A model generated the notes under the pieces. It was given only the letters and a program-made list of their open reading frames with translations, did no database searches and had not been told where the DNA came from. A stretch of 64,000 nucleotides of DNA from Solibacillus sp. FSL W7-1464 (GTDB lineage: Bacteria > Bacillota > Bacilli > Bacillales_A > Planococcaceae): assembly GCF_038004425.1 (NCBI RefSeq), contig NZ_JBBORC010000001.1, positions 597,001 to 661,000 of the forward strand, given 5' to 3'. Made by a program: the position numbers and the translations under genes. Positions 1 through 10,998 of this stretch are shown here, piece by piece (position 1 is the first letter of the stretch; each line of letters opens with the position of its first letter).

Positions 1-723
1 TTAACTAAACAAGCATCAGCATACCGTGAACTTTCACTTCTTCTACGCCGTCCTCCAGGTCGCGAAGCTTATCCTGGTGACGTGTTCTACTTACACAGCC
101 GTCTACTTGAGCGTGCTGCGAAGTTAAACGAAACATACAAAAACGGTTCGATTACAGCGCTTCCATTCGTAGAAACGCAAGCGGGCGATATCTCTGCATA
201 TATCCCAACAAACGTAATCTCAATCACAGATGGTCAAATCTTCTTACAATCTGACTTATTCAACTCTGGTGTACGTCCTGCGATCAACGCTGGTTTATCA
301 GTATCACGTGTAGGTGGTTCTGCTCAAATCAAAGCGATGAAAAAAGTAGCTGGTACATTACGTCTTGACTTAGCAGCATTCCGTGAGTTAGAGTCATTCG
401 CTCAGTTCGGATCTGACTTAGACGCAATCACACTTGCTAAATTAGAGCGTGGTAAACGTACTGTTGAAGTTTTAAAACAAGACTTAAACAAACCACTTAA
501 AGTTGAAAAACAAGTTGCGATCCTTTATGCATTAACTAAAGGTCACTTAGATGATATTCCAGTACAAGACATCGTTCGTTTCGAAAACGAATTCTTAAGC
601 TGGTTAGATACAAACCACACAAATGTTTTAGATCATGTTCGTACAACTAAAGAACTTGCTCCAGACGCAGAGTATGTTGAAGCTATTAATGCGTTCAAAA
701 AAACTTTCGCTAAATCTGAGTAA
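1..723 (+). CDS. atpA: ATP synthase F1 subunit alpha, C-terminal part (5' end outside window)
   Basis: The frame is open from base 1 and gives the last 240 residues of the alpha subunit of F1Fo ATP synthase, a nucleotide-binding but non-catalytic subunit at the inner membrane face. The segment [12 protein letters not shown] contains the conserved arginine that reaches into the catalytic beta site. The C-terminal helical domain is complete and ends at TAA 721-723. It is followed by atpG, atpD and atpC in the order usual for Bacillales, so it belongs to the atp operon. The first half of the protein lies before the window. Confidence 0.97.
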   Translation, partial: LTKQASAYRELSLLLRRPPGREAYPGDVFYLHSRLLERAAKLNETYKNGSITALPFVETQAGDISAYIPTNVISITDGQIFLQSDLFNSGVRPAINAGLSVSRVGGSAQIKAMKKVAGTLRLDLAAFRELESFAQFGSDLDAITLAKLERGKRTVEVLKQDLNKPLKVEKQVAILYALTKGHLDDIPVQDIVRFENEFLSWLDTNHTNVLDHVRTTKELAPDAEYVEAINAFKKTFAKSE

Positions 724-733
724 GAATTGAACG

Positions 734-766
734 GTTTTTCACGCACATTATTGTCGCGTGAAAAAC
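734..766 (+). promoter_or_regulatory. Perfect 11-bp intercistronic hairpin between atpA and atpG
   Basis: GTTTTTCACGC (734-744) and GCGTGAAAAAC (756-766) are perfect inverted repeats around an 11-nt loop. There is no immediate T-run, so it looks more like an mRNA processing or stability element within the atp operon than a terminator. The function is inferred. Confidence 0.6.
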
Positions 767-798
767 TGGACAACTCTTTTTTAATAAGAGCTTGATAA

Positions 799-3145
<2,347 letters not shown>

Positions 3146-3168
3146 TTAGCTGACGAGGAGGAAAAAAT

Positions 3169-3576
3169 ATGAAGACAGTAACAGTCAATATTGTCACTCC
3201 CGACGGCTCAGTATACGATTCAGAAGTAACGATGGTAATCGCTAAAACGACTTCAGGTGAAATTGGTGTCTTAGCTGGCCATATTCCTATGGTTGCTCCA
3301 CTTACAATTGGTTCTGTGAAGCTTAAAAAAGCAGACGGCACTACAGATGTCGCAGCGGTTAGCGGTGGTTTCATTGAAGTTCGCCCTGAAAAAATCTCGA
3401 TTTTAGCTCCTTCTGCAGAAGTTGCTTCTACGATCGATGTTGCCCGTGCTAAAGAAGCTTTAGCTCGTGCTGAAGGTCGCCTTCAAAAGAAACAAGATGA
3501 CATCGATTTCAATCGTGCGGAATTATCTTTAAAACGTGCGATGAATCGTATCAATGTTCATGAGGGTAATATCTAA
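3169..3576 (+). CDS. atpC: ATP synthase F1 subunit epsilon
   Basis: This is the small rotor subunit that couples gamma to the c-ring and can inhibit ATP hydrolysis; 135 residues, normal length. The N-terminal beta-sandwich starts [20 protein letters not shown], and a C-terminal helical hairpin follows ([18 protein letters not shown] onward). The ribosome binding site GAGGAGG is about 8 nt before the ATG. It is the last gene of the atp operon and is followed by a strong terminator. Confidence 0.97.
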   Translation: MKTVTVNIVTPDGSVYDSEVTMVIAKTTSGEIGVLAGHIPMVAPLTIGSVKLKKADGTTDVAAVSGGFIEVRPEKISILAPSAEVASTIDVARAKEALARAEGRLQKKQDDIDFNRAELSLKRAMNRINVHEGNI

Positions 3577-3586
3577 TGTTTACAAG

Positions 3587-3615
3587 CGGGCAGATTCTTT
3601 CTGCCCGTTTTTTTT
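3587..3615 (+). terminator. Rho-independent terminator of the atp operon
   Basis: The stem CGGGCAG (3587-3593) pairs with CTGCCCG (3601-3607) and is followed by eight T residues, 11 nt after the atpC stop. Confidence 0.93.
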
Positions 3616-3701
3616 ATAGACATGAAAAATTATATGATGATAAATTTTCAAAAAAATGAATCGCAATCACTTTGGTAGTCTGTTAAAAAGGAGAGAGGAA
3701 A

Positions 3702-3944
3702 ATGGATTTATATGTCGAGGCTGGCCAACAAGCAATCGTTAATGTGTTAGCATATATTATATTTATAGGAATTGCCCTTTATGCATTACAAGGCTTAAGA
3801 ATCGAACAATTATTTAAAAAAGGTAAAACTTTTCAAATTCAGCTCTTTTATATTTTGTCGAGTATTGTAATTGGTTCAATTGTTGCGGACTTCTTTTTAA
3901 ACTTTTTAAACTGGTCGCAAACGATTCCCTATATCTTTAACTAA
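3702..3944 (+). CDS. DUF1146 (YwzB-like) small membrane protein
   Basis: An 80-residue protein with two hydrophobic segments (about residues 14-31 and 48-68) separated by a basic loop (LFKKGKTFQ). Sequence and position between atpC and murA match the DUF1146/YwzB family of Bacillales, whose function is unknown. A GGAGAGAGG ribosome binding site precedes ATG 3702. It follows the atp terminator and is probably transcribed separately. Confidence 0.88.
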   Translation: MDLYVEAGQQAIVNVLAYIIFIGIALYALQGLRIEQLFKKGKTFQIQLFYILSSIVIGSIVADFFLNFLNWSQTIPYIFN

Positions 3945-3962
3945 AACAGGAAATAATTATTG

Positions 3963-4016
3963 TTTTATTTCTTGTAAAGGGGAATAAACGTTTGTTTTTC
4001 ACTACAAGAAATAAAA
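3963..4016. repeat. 14-bp perfect inverted repeat in the DUF1146-murA gap
   Basis: TTTTATTTCTTGTA (3963-3976) is perfectly inverted at 4003-4016 around a 26-nt loop. Flanking AGGAAA and TTTCCT could lengthen the stem with a bulge. No T-run follows, so it is not a typical terminator. The rest of the 367-bp gap (3945-4311) is AT-rich with no gene that I can support. Confidence 0.6.
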
Positions 4017-4101
4017 TTTCCTAGGAAATATTTGAGGTTTGTAAAGTTACATGATTTGGGTAGTTATTTAAAGAAGATACTTTTATGTGAAAATTTGTCT
4101 A

Positions 4102-4131
4102 TTCACACTAAATAGTTGCGCTGCGTATTAT
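4102..4131 (+). promoter_or_regulatory. Possible sigma-A promoter for murA
   Basis: TTCACA (4102-4107) and TATTAT (4126-4131) are 18 bp apart, about 180 bp before the murA start. The match is only moderate. Confidence 0.3.
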
Positions 4132-4311
4132 AATTTAATAGCCTTTTCAAACAAATTAGCTTAAAATAGTAATTTGGGTGGTTGAATTACCGCTCTAATA
4201 AATGTAGTATATTTTTGTGTGTAAATTGAGTCAAATGAAGTTTAAAATAATTTAAGTTTAATTGAACTTATTCCTTTTATTATATGAGAATTGAATTCGG
4301 AGGGACGAATT

Positions 4312-5613
4312 GTGGAGAGAATTATTGTTACTGGGGGTCAGACGCTAAAAGGCACAGTACGCGTTGAAGGCGCAAAAAATGCTGTATTACCGATTTTAGC
4401 TGCTTCTCTGTTAGCTTCTAAAGATAAAAATATGATTAAAGATGTACCAAACTTAGCGGATGTCGGTACTATTGGTGAAGTATTAAAAAGTTTAAATGCG
4501 ATTGTCAAATATGATGTCGAGAAAAACGAAATGATGATTGATGCCTCTATGAAGCTATCAAGTGAAGCACAATTCGAGTTTGTAAGTAAAATGCGTGCAT
4601 CCATTTTAGTAATGGGTTCACTATTGGCACGTAATGGTTTTGCGCGTGTAGCATTACCAGGCGGCTGTGCAATTGGATCTCGTCCAATCGAACTTCATTT
4701 AAAAGGCTTCGAAGCTATGGGTGCAGAGATTTCCTTTGGTCATGGCTATGTCGAAGCAAAAGTAAAAGATGAACTAAAAGGCGCAGAAATCTATTTAGAC
4801 TTCCCAAGCGTTGGAGCTACTGAAAATATTATGACAGCAGCCTCTTTAGCAAAAGGAACGACAATTATTGAAAATGCAGCGAAAGAACCTGAAATAGTAG
4901 ATTTGGCAAACTTTATTAACGCAATGGGTGGCCGTGTCATTGGTGCCGGTACTGATACGATTCGTATTGAAGGCGTTAAAGAATTAAAAGGCTGCGAACA
5001 TTATATTATTCCAGATCGAATTGAAGCTGGTACATTTATGGTAGCTGCTGCAATTACTCGCGGAGATGTATTAATTGAAAACGCTGTACCTGAGCATATG
5101 ACAGCACTAACTGCAAAAATGCGTGAAATGGGCGTAGAAGTTATCGAAGAAGATGAAGGCATCCGTGTGCGCGCGAATGACCCATTAAAAGCGGTTGATA
5201 TTAAAACGATGCCACACCCGGGTTTCCCTACAGATATGCAATCACAAATGATGGCATTAATGTTAACGGCAAACGGTACGAGTATTATTACGGAAACTGT
5301 TTTTGAAAATCGTTTTATGCATGTTGAAGAATTTCGTCGCATGAATGCAGACGCAAAGATTGAAGGGCGTTCTGTATTTATTGAAGGTGGCAAAAAACTT
5401 CAAGGTGCCGAAGTGTCAGCGACAGATTTACGTGCAGCAGCAGCACTAATTTTAACTGGTCTCGTATCGGAAGGCGTAACTCGTGTTACAAAGTTACATC
5501 ATTTAGATCGTGGCTATGTGGATTTCCACAAAAAACTAGCTTCTTTAGGTGCTCAAATCGAGCGTATCGATTCAGAAGAAGAAGTTTTACAAGAAATCGT
5601 TGTAACAGTTTAA
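4312..5613 (+). CDS. murA: UDP-N-acetylglucosamine 1-carboxyvinyltransferase (MurA)
   Basis: The first committed step of peptidoglycan synthesis: transfer of enolpyruvate from PEP to UDP-GlcNAc in the cytoplasm. The catalytic cysteine is Cys119 in GGCAIGSRP, which means fosfomycin can be expected to bind. Lys22-Asn23 of the substrate site lie in [10 protein letters not shown]. The 433-residue length is normal. GTG 4312 has GGAGGG 8 nt upstream; the in-frame TTG at 4291 has no such site and would add seven atypical residues. The position before spoIID matches murAA of Bacillus, so this is the paralogue of that type. Confidence 0.96.
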   Translation: MERIIVTGGQTLKGTVRVEGAKNAVLPILAASLLASKDKNMIKDVPNLADVGTIGEVLKSLNAIVKYDVEKNEMMIDASMKLSSEAQFEFVSKMRASILVMGSLLARNGFARVALPGGCAIGSRPIELHLKGFEAMGAEISFGHGYVEAKVKDELKGAEIYLDFPSVGATENIMTAASLAKGTTIIENAAKEPEIVDLANFINAMGGRVIGAGTDTIRIEGVKELKGCEHYIIPDRIEAGTFMVAAAITRGDVLIENAVPEHMTALTAKMREMGVEVIEEDEGIRVRANDPLKAVDIKTMPHPGFPTDMQSQMMALMLTANGTSIITETVFENRFMHVEEFRRMNADAKIEGRSVFIEGGKKLQGAEVSATDLRAAAALILTGLVSEGVTRVTKLHHLDRGYVDFHKKLASLGAQIERIDSEEEVLQEIVVTV

Positions 5614-5640
5614 TAGCCAGATTCATAGAAACATATAAAG

Positions 5641-5684
5641 CATTCAGGAAGCGAGGTTCGGGCTTTCTGGATGTTTTTTGTTTT
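5641..5684 (+). terminator. Terminator after murA
   Basis: A 12-bp stem with two G-U pairs (5641-5652 with 5662-5673), a 9-nt loop and the tail TTTTTTGTTTT, 27 bp after the murA stop. Confidence 0.85.
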
Positions 5685-5873
5685 GATGGGGGAGAAAGCG
5701 GAGGATTAGAAAGTTCCGGCATTAAAGTAGAACAGCTCGGTGAGAAAGTAGAACCGGCAGCTGTAAAATTAAAACAATCCTATCCAAAAGGTGAAAGAAG
5801 CACCACTCATACCCTGGAACCCTTCCTCCGCTCTCATTTCTCAAAAGCTAGAGTTTCTCTCTCCAAAATGAAC
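5685..5873. other. Purine-rich intergenic stretch, no gene seen
   Basis: Between the murA terminator and the spoIID promoter the + strand is unusually rich in GA-type words (GGGGGAGAAAGCGGAGGATTAG, then AGCTCGGTGAGAAAGTAGAA). No open frame of note. A loosely similar stretch lies at 13076-13310. It may be a decayed dispersed repeat; I see nothing else here. Confidence 0.3.
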
Positions 5874-5901
5874 TCATATTCTTCTCATACGTTCATATAC
5901 T
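5874..5901 (+). promoter_or_regulatory. Candidate sigma-E promoter of spoIID
   Basis: The -35-like TCATATT (5874-5880), a 13-bp spacer and the -10-like CATATACT (5894-5901) match the mother-cell sigma-E consensus (ATATT, then CATACANT) at seven of eight -10 positions. spoIID is a known sigma-E gene in Bacillus. Transcription would start about at ATG 5907. Confidence 0.5.
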
Positions 5902-5906
5902 GTTTC

Positions 5907-6809
5907 ATGAAAAAAATTATCCTATACTTTATCATCTGCGTCCTATTGTTTTTAGTCCCGTTCACTTTAATATCTAAGAAACAAACCTCCATGCCTGAAC
6001 CACCAGAATCTACTTCTTGTCCATTATTTATCAAGATGAATAATACTACAGTTCCAATCGAAGACTATTTAATTGGTGTAATTGCAGGGGAAATGCCTGC
6101 AAGTTTTCATATGGAAGCATTAAAAGCCCAGGCAATTGCCTCCCGAACTTATGTATTGAGGCAGACCGATTACGGGAAAAAACCGATTCTTACAACAACA
6201 GCCCATCAAGTTTACAATGATCAGGAATTGCGGGAAGAAAAATGGAAGACCACCTTTGCTGAAAATGAAGAAAAAATAACAGACGCCGTCAAACAAACAG
6301 CCAACCAAATTCTTACCTATAATGATGAATTGATTACAGCCATGTTTCATGCATCATCCTTTCAATATACCGAGTCAGCTGAAAACTATAGCGGAAATCC
6401 GATTCCCTACTTAACAGCAACCACTTCGCCGGAACAGTTAAATCAAGAACAAACAATGTATACATTTGCAGAGTTAAATAAAAAACTCAAACAAAATTTC
6501 TCGAAGGCCCAGCTTCAAAATGCAAAGTTACAGCGAAATGACACGGGCCGCATTGAGCAAATTACCATTCATAAAAAAACATGGTCGGGCAGGGAAGTGC
6601 GTACACTTTTAAACTTGCGGTCGACGAATTTCACATGGGAACCGACAGCTGCCGGTATTGCAATTAAAACTTATGGATACGGGCATGGGGTAGGGATGAG
6701 CCAATATGGGGCAAATACGATGGCACAGGACGGTTTAACGGCGGAAAAGATCCTTGCTCATTACTATCCATCGACAACAATAAAATCGATAAATTATTGT
6801 AAAAAATAA
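5907..6809 (+). CDS. spoIID: Stage II sporulation protein D, lytic transglycosylase
   Basis: SpoIID cleaves peptidoglycan glycan strands during engulfment, in the mother cell together with SpoIIM and SpoIIP. An N-terminal membrane anchor (KKIILYFIICVLLFLVPFTLI) precedes the SpoIID/LytB domain. The hallmark GEMPASFHMEALKAQAIASRTY contains the catalytic glutamate, and the C-terminal block YGYGHGVGMSQYGA is intact. ATG 5907 is preferred because the anchor begins there; an in-frame ATG at 5868 would add 13 residues. Neither has a Shine-Dalgarno sequence, and the candidate promoter sits so close that a leaderless message is possible. spoIIQ follows. Confidence 0.93.
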   Translation: MKKIILYFIICVLLFLVPFTLISKKQTSMPEPPESTSCPLFIKMNNTTVPIEDYLIGVIAGEMPASFHMEALKAQAIASRTYVLRQTDYGKKPILTTTAHQVYNDQELREEKWKTTFAENEEKITDAVKQTANQILTYNDELITAMFHASSFQYTESAENYSGNPIPYLTATTSPEQLNQEQTMYTFAELNKKLKQNFSKAQLQNAKLQRNDTGRIEQITIHKKTWSGREVRTLLNLRSTNFTWEPTAAGIAIKTYGYGHGVGMSQYGANTMAQDGLTAEKILAHYYPSTTIKSINYCKK

Positions 6810-6810
6810 T

Positions 6811-6840
6811 GTTTAACTTTCCAATTTCTTGTACACACTT
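6811..6840 (+). promoter_or_regulatory. Candidate sigma-F promoter of spoIIQ
   Basis: GTTTA (6811-6815) and GTACACACTT (6831-6840), 15 bp apart, fit the forespore sigma-F pattern (GYATA, then GGNNANANT). spoIIQ is the classical sigma-F gene of the engulfment channel in Bacillus. The leader would be only about 12 nt and begin near the ribosome binding site. Confidence 0.45.
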
Positions 6841-6858
6841 CCATTTGAGGTGATGAAT

Positions 6859-7512
6859 ATGAGAGAAGTTAAACAAAAGCCTTCTCAGAAACCAGTTATG
6901 CAAAGACGGTGGTTTTGGCCGGCTGTATACGGTGGTATGGCAGTAATGATTGTGGCCGTTATTTTTAGTTTTAATGCATTGTTCGAAAGTCAGAACGAAC
7001 AGGAACTAATGGAAGAAGTTTCTGCACCATCCGATCAGTCGATTGTTCCAACAACAGCGACTGTTACGGAAAATTTGAAGTACCCGTTCAAAGAAGAATA
7101 CTTAAATGAAGTAACGATTTTACAGGATTTTTATGACGTCTCAAAAGATGAAGCAACACGTGAAAACTCACTGCTTGTATTTAATCAAGTGTTCACAACA
7201 TCTACAGGGGTCTCTATCGCAATTAACAGCGAGCCATTTGAAGTTGTTGCAGCAATGAGCGGTGAAGTGACAGAAGTAAAAATGGATGCATTTACAGGCA
7301 ACAGCATTACAATTACACACCAAAATGGTATGCAAACACGCTATAACTCCGTGGCAGATATTCTTGTAAAACAAGGCGATCAAGTTTCACAAGGAGATCA
7401 GCTTGCTACTTCACAGGAAAATGAATGGAATCCAAACATTGGCGTTCATTTACACTTTGAAGTATTGGAAGATGGTGTACTGGTGGATCCGAACAAATAT
7501 TTATCCTTTTGA
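6859..7512 (+). CDS. spoIIQ: Forespore protein SpoIIQ (degenerate LytM/M23 domain)
   Basis: SpoIIQ is the forespore-side partner of SpoIIIAH in the channel linking the two sporangial compartments. A basic N-terminus, one membrane segment (about residues 21-41) and a C-terminal M23-like domain are visible. The second zinc motif HLHFE is kept, but the first motif is replaced by STGVS where peptidases have H-x-G-x-D, so the domain is probably non-catalytic, as in Bacillus SpoIIQ. Length 217, shorter than the 283 of B. subtilis. ATG 6859 has GAGGTG 6 nt upstream. It lies between spoIID and spoIIID. Confidence 0.92.
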   Translation: MREVKQKPSQKPVMQRRWFWPAVYGGMAVMIVAVIFSFNALFESQNEQELMEEVSAPSDQSIVPTTATVTENLKYPFKEEYLNEVTILQDFYDVSKDEATRENSLLVFNQVFTTSTGVSIAINSEPFEVVAAMSGEVTEVKMDAFTGNSITITHQNGMQTRYNSVADILVKQGDQVSQGDQLATSQENEWNPNIGVHLHFEVLEDGVLVDPNKYLSF

Positions 7513-7589
7513 TTACTTAGCAAAATGGATGAATTCGGATATATTTTTAGTAAGTTAACAACGAATCCTTCACTCTACTTCGAATAATT

Positions 7590-7646
7590 AAGAGCCTGCT
7601 CACATAAGGTGAAATATTAAGAAGCAAGGCAGCAAGGCTCTTTAGA
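7590..7646 (+). terminator. Hairpin between spoIIQ and spoIIID
   Basis: AAGAGCCTGCT (7590-7600) pairs with AGCAAGGCTCTT (7631-7642) with one bulged base, followed by a short TTTAG. It is probably the spoIIQ terminator; the long 30-nt loop makes it weak. Confidence 0.5.
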
Positions 7647-7669
7647 TTAGAAGTAGAGAGGGAGAGGAC

Positions 7670-7936
7670 GTGCACGAACATATTCGGCAACGCTGCGTTC
7701 GTTTGGGTGAACTGTTGGTAGAGACAGGTGAAACCGTGCGTGCACTCGCGAAAATGACGGGATTCTCTAAAAGTACTGTACACAAAGATTTGACAGAGCG
7801 GCTAAAACAAGTGAATGAACCACTTGCGCTACAAGTACAACAAGTTTTAACCTATAACAAATCGATTCGCCATTTACGCGGTGGTGAAGCAACACGTAAA
7901 AAGTGGATTACAAAGCAACAGGAAAAAAGCATTTAG
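7670..7936 (+). CDS. spoIIID: Sporulation transcription factor SpoIIID
   Basis: A small DNA-binding regulator that turns mother-cell sigma-E genes on or off and prepares for sigma-K. 88 residues, with a helix-turn-helix (ETVRALAKMTGFSKSTVHKDL, about residues 22-42) and a basic C-terminal region (RHLRGGEATRKKW) that contacts DNA in the family. Start GTG 7670 with GGGAGAGG upstream. Its position directly before mbl matches Bacillus. Confidence 0.95.
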   Translation: MHEHIRQRCVRLGELLVETGETVRALAKMTGFSKSTVHKDLTERLKQVNEPLALQVQQVLTYNKSIRHLRGGEATRKKWITKQQEKSI

Positions 7937-7967
7937 TCTGTTTTTATAACAACTAAATGCTTTTTTT
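7926..7967 (+). terminator. Terminator overlapping the end of spoIIID
   Basis: AAAGCATTTAG in the last codons pairs with CTAAATGCTTT, followed by a run of seven T. The stem includes the stop codon region. Confidence 0.9.
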
Positions 7968-8127
7968 AGTGAAAATTAATGTAGGTTTTTACCATTATAA
8001 TCCATTATAAAGGAAAATCCTTCCCACAATATTGGTGTAATTCAAAACTGTATATGATAAAATAACTAAGATAGACAGATATAGAATCGTATACATGTTC
8101 AAATGGGCGGAAGGAGAATTACGAAAC

Positions 8128-9120
8128 ATGTTTTCTAAAGATATTGGGATTGATTTAGGTACTGCAAATGTTCTGATTCATTTAAAAGGCAAAGGGATTG
8201 TTTTGAATGAGCCATCTGTAGTAGCAATCGATAAAAAGACAAATAAAGTGTTGGCAGTCGGTGAAGAGGCACGTCAAATGGTGGGACGTACTCCGGGAAA
8301 TATTATCGCGATTCGTCCATTAAAGGATGGTGTGATTGCGGATTTTGATGTAACAGAAGCGATGCTAAAACATTTTATCAATAAATTGGACGTTAAAGGT
8401 TTCTTATCAAAGCCCCGTATTTTAATTTGCTGTCCGACGAATATTACTTCGGTAGAGCAAAAAGCAATTCGTGAAGCAGCTGAAAAATCAGGCGGCAAAA
8501 AGGTTTATTTGGAAGAGGAGCCTAAAGTAGCAGCAATCGGCGCAGGTATGGATATTTTCCAGCCAAGCGGTAATATGGTCGTTGATATCGGTGGAGGTAC
8601 AACGGATGTAGCAGTATTATCAATGGGTGATATCGTAACGAGCGAATCGATTAAAGTTGCTGGTGATGTATTCGATAATGATATATTGCAATACATAAAG
8701 AAAGAATACAAGCTGCTGATCGGCGAACGTACAGCGGAAAATATTAAAACAACAATCGGTACAGTGTTCCCTGGCGGACGCGACGATACAATGGATATCC
8801 GTGGCCGTGATATGGTTACGGGCTTGCCAAGAACAATCGAAATCAATTCGGAAGAGATTGAGCACGCATTGCATGAATCAGTTAGTTTGATTGTACAGGC
8901 AGCAAAAGACGTACTGGAAAAAACACCACCTGAATTATCGGCTGACATCATCGATCGAGGCGTTATTTTAACAGGTGGCGGTGCGTTATTGCATGGCATT
9001 GATCAGCTGTTAATCGAAGAGCTGAAAGTACCTGTATTCGTGGCGGAAAACCCAATGGATTGTGTGGCAGTTGGGACTGGAATCATGCTGGATAATATCG
9101 ATCGCGCGATAAATAAATAA
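8128..9120 (+). CDS. mbl: MreB-like cell-shape protein Mbl
   Basis: A bacterial actin that forms membrane-bound filaments and guides lateral wall synthesis. 330 residues. Phosphate motifs DIGIDLGTANVLIHLKGKG (start) and VVDIGGGTTDVAVLS (near residues 155-169), and the adenosine motif ILTGGGALLHGID, are intact. ATG 8128 matches the family start (MFSKDIGIDLGTAN). AAGGAG lies 11 nt upstream, slightly far. An ATG at 8095 in frame would add 11 unrelated residues. The neighbours spoIIID and flhO identify it as Mbl rather than MreB, which is normally beside mreCD. Confidence 0.95.
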   Translation: MFSKDIGIDLGTANVLIHLKGKGIVLNEPSVVAIDKKTNKVLAVGEEARQMVGRTPGNIIAIRPLKDGVIADFDVTEAMLKHFINKLDVKGFLSKPRILICCPTNITSVEQKAIREAAEKSGGKKVYLEEEPKVAAIGAGMDIFQPSGNMVVDIGGGTTDVAVLSMGDIVTSESIKVAGDVFDNDILQYIKKEYKLLIGERTAENIKTTIGTVFPGGRDDTMDIRGRDMVTGLPRTIEINSEEIEHALHESVSLIVQAAKDVLEKTPPELSADIIDRGVILTGGGALLHGIDQLLIEELKVPVFVAENPMDCVAVGTGIMLDNIDRAINK

Positions 9121-9190
9121 ATTATATTACTTATAAATATCAGTTTTTTGCCGATAAATGATAAATACGGCACAATTAGAGGTGAATTGA

Positions 9191-10033
9191 GTGTTTAAAG
9201 GTTTTTATACAGTAGCTACAGGAATGGTTGCACAACAACGTAAAACAGAAATTTTAACGAATAATATGGCGAATGCCAATACACCTGGTTTTAAATCAGA
9301 TCAAACGACAATTCGTTCTTTTCCGGATATGTTGATGTCAGCTGTGAATTCGACAACAATTCCGACACAAAACGGGTTTCAAGTAAAGAATCTTAATCCG
9401 GTTGGTGCGGTGAATGCAGGTGTTTATCTACAGGAAACAATGCCAAACCAAGCACAGGGTCAGATTTATTCAACAGGTTTAAATACAGATATCGCATTGA
9501 TCAACAGTACGATGCCTACTGACGAAACATCTGGAAATTCCGGACAAATTTTCTTCCGCTTAGAAAATGAATCTGGAACAGAAAGCTATACACGTAACGG
9601 GAATTTCACGCTGGACGGGCAGGGTAACTTAGTAAACCCTCAAGGACTGTTCGTATTGGATGGGAATGGGGAACGCCTGCAGTTTGATAACGATAATATC
9701 CGCATCAGTTCAGATGGGGCGATTTTTGACGGAAATGATGTACAGATCGGCACATTAGGTGTGGCATTTTCCGAAAATCCGGACGTACTTGTAAAGCGTG
9801 ATAATGGGTTATTTAATACATTGGATGGCATCGATCTTCCATCTGCCTATGGTCAGGAAAATGTACAGTTTTCGATGCAACAGCAATATTTAGAAGGCTC
9901 CAATGTTGATGCTTCTAAAGCAATGACAGATCTATTGACTGCATACCGCGCATTTGAAGCAAACCAAAAAGTGCTTCAGGCATACGATAAGAGCATGGAA
10001 AAAGCAGTAAATGAAATTGGACGAGTTAATTAA
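9191..10033 (+). CDS. flhO: Flagellar hook-basal body protein FlhO (FlgF/FlgG-like rod protein)
   Basis: A rod-type axial protein of the flagellar basal body, exported through the flagellar type III apparatus. 280 residues. The N-terminal heptad region (ILTNNMANANTPGFKSDQ) and C-terminal region (VDASKAMTDLLTAYRAFEANQKVLQAYDKSM) are the two conserved flg_bb_rod segments that form the coiled coil; the middle D1-like part is variable. GTG 9191 has GAGGTGA upstream. It is paired with flhP, as in Bacillus. Confidence 0.93.
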   Translation: MFKGFYTVATGMVAQQRKTEILTNNMANANTPGFKSDQTTIRSFPDMLMSAVNSTTIPTQNGFQVKNLNPVGAVNAGVYLQETMPNQAQGQIYSTGLNTDIALINSTMPTDETSGNSGQIFFRLENESGTESYTRNGNFTLDGQGNLVNPQGLFVLDGNGERLQFDNDNIRISSDGAIFDGNDVQIGTLGVAFSENPDVLVKRDNGLFNTLDGIDLPSAYGQENVQFSMQQQYLEGSNVDASKAMTDLLTAYRAFEANQKVLQAYDKSMEKAVNEIGRVN

Positions 10034-10129
10034 TTACTTGCATTAGAATAATAATGGAAATCATTTCTAACCTATAGCGATTATTTTCATTAACTGTCGA
10101 ATTTTCGTATAATTAAGGAGGTGCGGGAA

Positions 10130-10969
10130 ATGTTACGTACAATGGTGAGTGCGACAAATACATTATCTCAACTACAGCATCAATTAGACACAATCAGTAC
10201 AAATATCGCAAACAGCAATACAACAGGCTATAAAGCACAGCAGGCAAATTTTACGGAAATGCTGTATCAGCAGTTCAATAATGATGAATTAGACCGCACT
10301 GTCCGCGATACACCCGTAGGTATCCGTTATGGTGCAGGTGCACAGATCGGATTAATCCAATCCAATCAGACACAGGGCTCACTGGAAGTAACTAACCGTG
10401 ATCTGGACTTTGCCTTAACAACAAAGAACCAGTATTTTAACGTGTTAATGCAAAATGGGGAAGGCGACGTACAAACCGCCTACACTCGTAACGGCAGCTT
10501 TTATGTATCACAGACCGAACCAGGTATTCTTTCACTCGTAACTAGTGAGGGATATCAAGTGGCCAATGCAGATGGACAGCCAATCACATTCCCGGATGAT
10601 GTAACAGGCTTTACGATGGATTCAGACGGTTCGTTAGTGGCAAGCTATGAAAATGGTGCACCGCTAAAATTCCAGTTGGGGATTTCTGAACTTCAAAAAC
10701 CAAACGTAATGGAAAAACTGCAGGGCGGGACATATATCGGCTTACCGGAGAACCTGGATGCACTTGGTTTCACACAAGCGCAAGTACTGACAGATCTGCA
10801 AGGGGCCAATCGTCAAGTGGGCATTCAAAAAGGTGCACTTGAAATGTCGAATGTGGATGTATCAAAAGAGATGACAAATTTAATTCAAGCACAGCGTTCA
10901 TATCAATTTAATACACGTGCGATTACAATTGCAGATCAAATGCTTGGGTTAATTAACGGTATTCGCTAA
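10130..10969 (+). CDS. flhP: Flagellar hook-basal body protein FlhP (FlgG-like rod protein)
   Basis: A paralogue of the preceding gene, 279 residues, with the rod signature QLDTISTNIANSNTTGYKAQQ near the N-terminus and VDVSKEMTNLIQAQRSYQFNTRAITIADQML at the C-terminus. It contributes to the flagellar rod. ATG 10130 has AAGGAGGTG 7-8 nt upstream; the GTG at 10121 lies inside that site and is unlikely to be used. 96 bp after flhO. Confidence 0.93.
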   Translation: MLRTMVSATNTLSQLQHQLDTISTNIANSNTTGYKAQQANFTEMLYQQFNNDELDRTVRDTPVGIRYGAGAQIGLIQSNQTQGSLEVTNRDLDFALTTKNQYFNVLMQNGEGDVQTAYTRNGSFYVSQTEPGILSLVTSEGYQVANADGQPITFPDDVTGFTMDSDGSLVASYENGAPLKFQLGISELQKPNVMEKLQGGTYIGLPENLDALGFTQAQVLTDLQGANRQVGIQKGALEMSNVDVSKEMTNLIQAQRSYQFNTRAITIADQMLGLINGIR

Positions 10970-10998
10970 ACGTGCCACATTGTTAAGGGAGAAGTTTT

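Noticed and set aside
6859-7512. Active M23 endopeptidase
   Set aside because: The first zinc motif is missing (STGVS in place of H-x-G-x-D); identity and context fit SpoIIQ.
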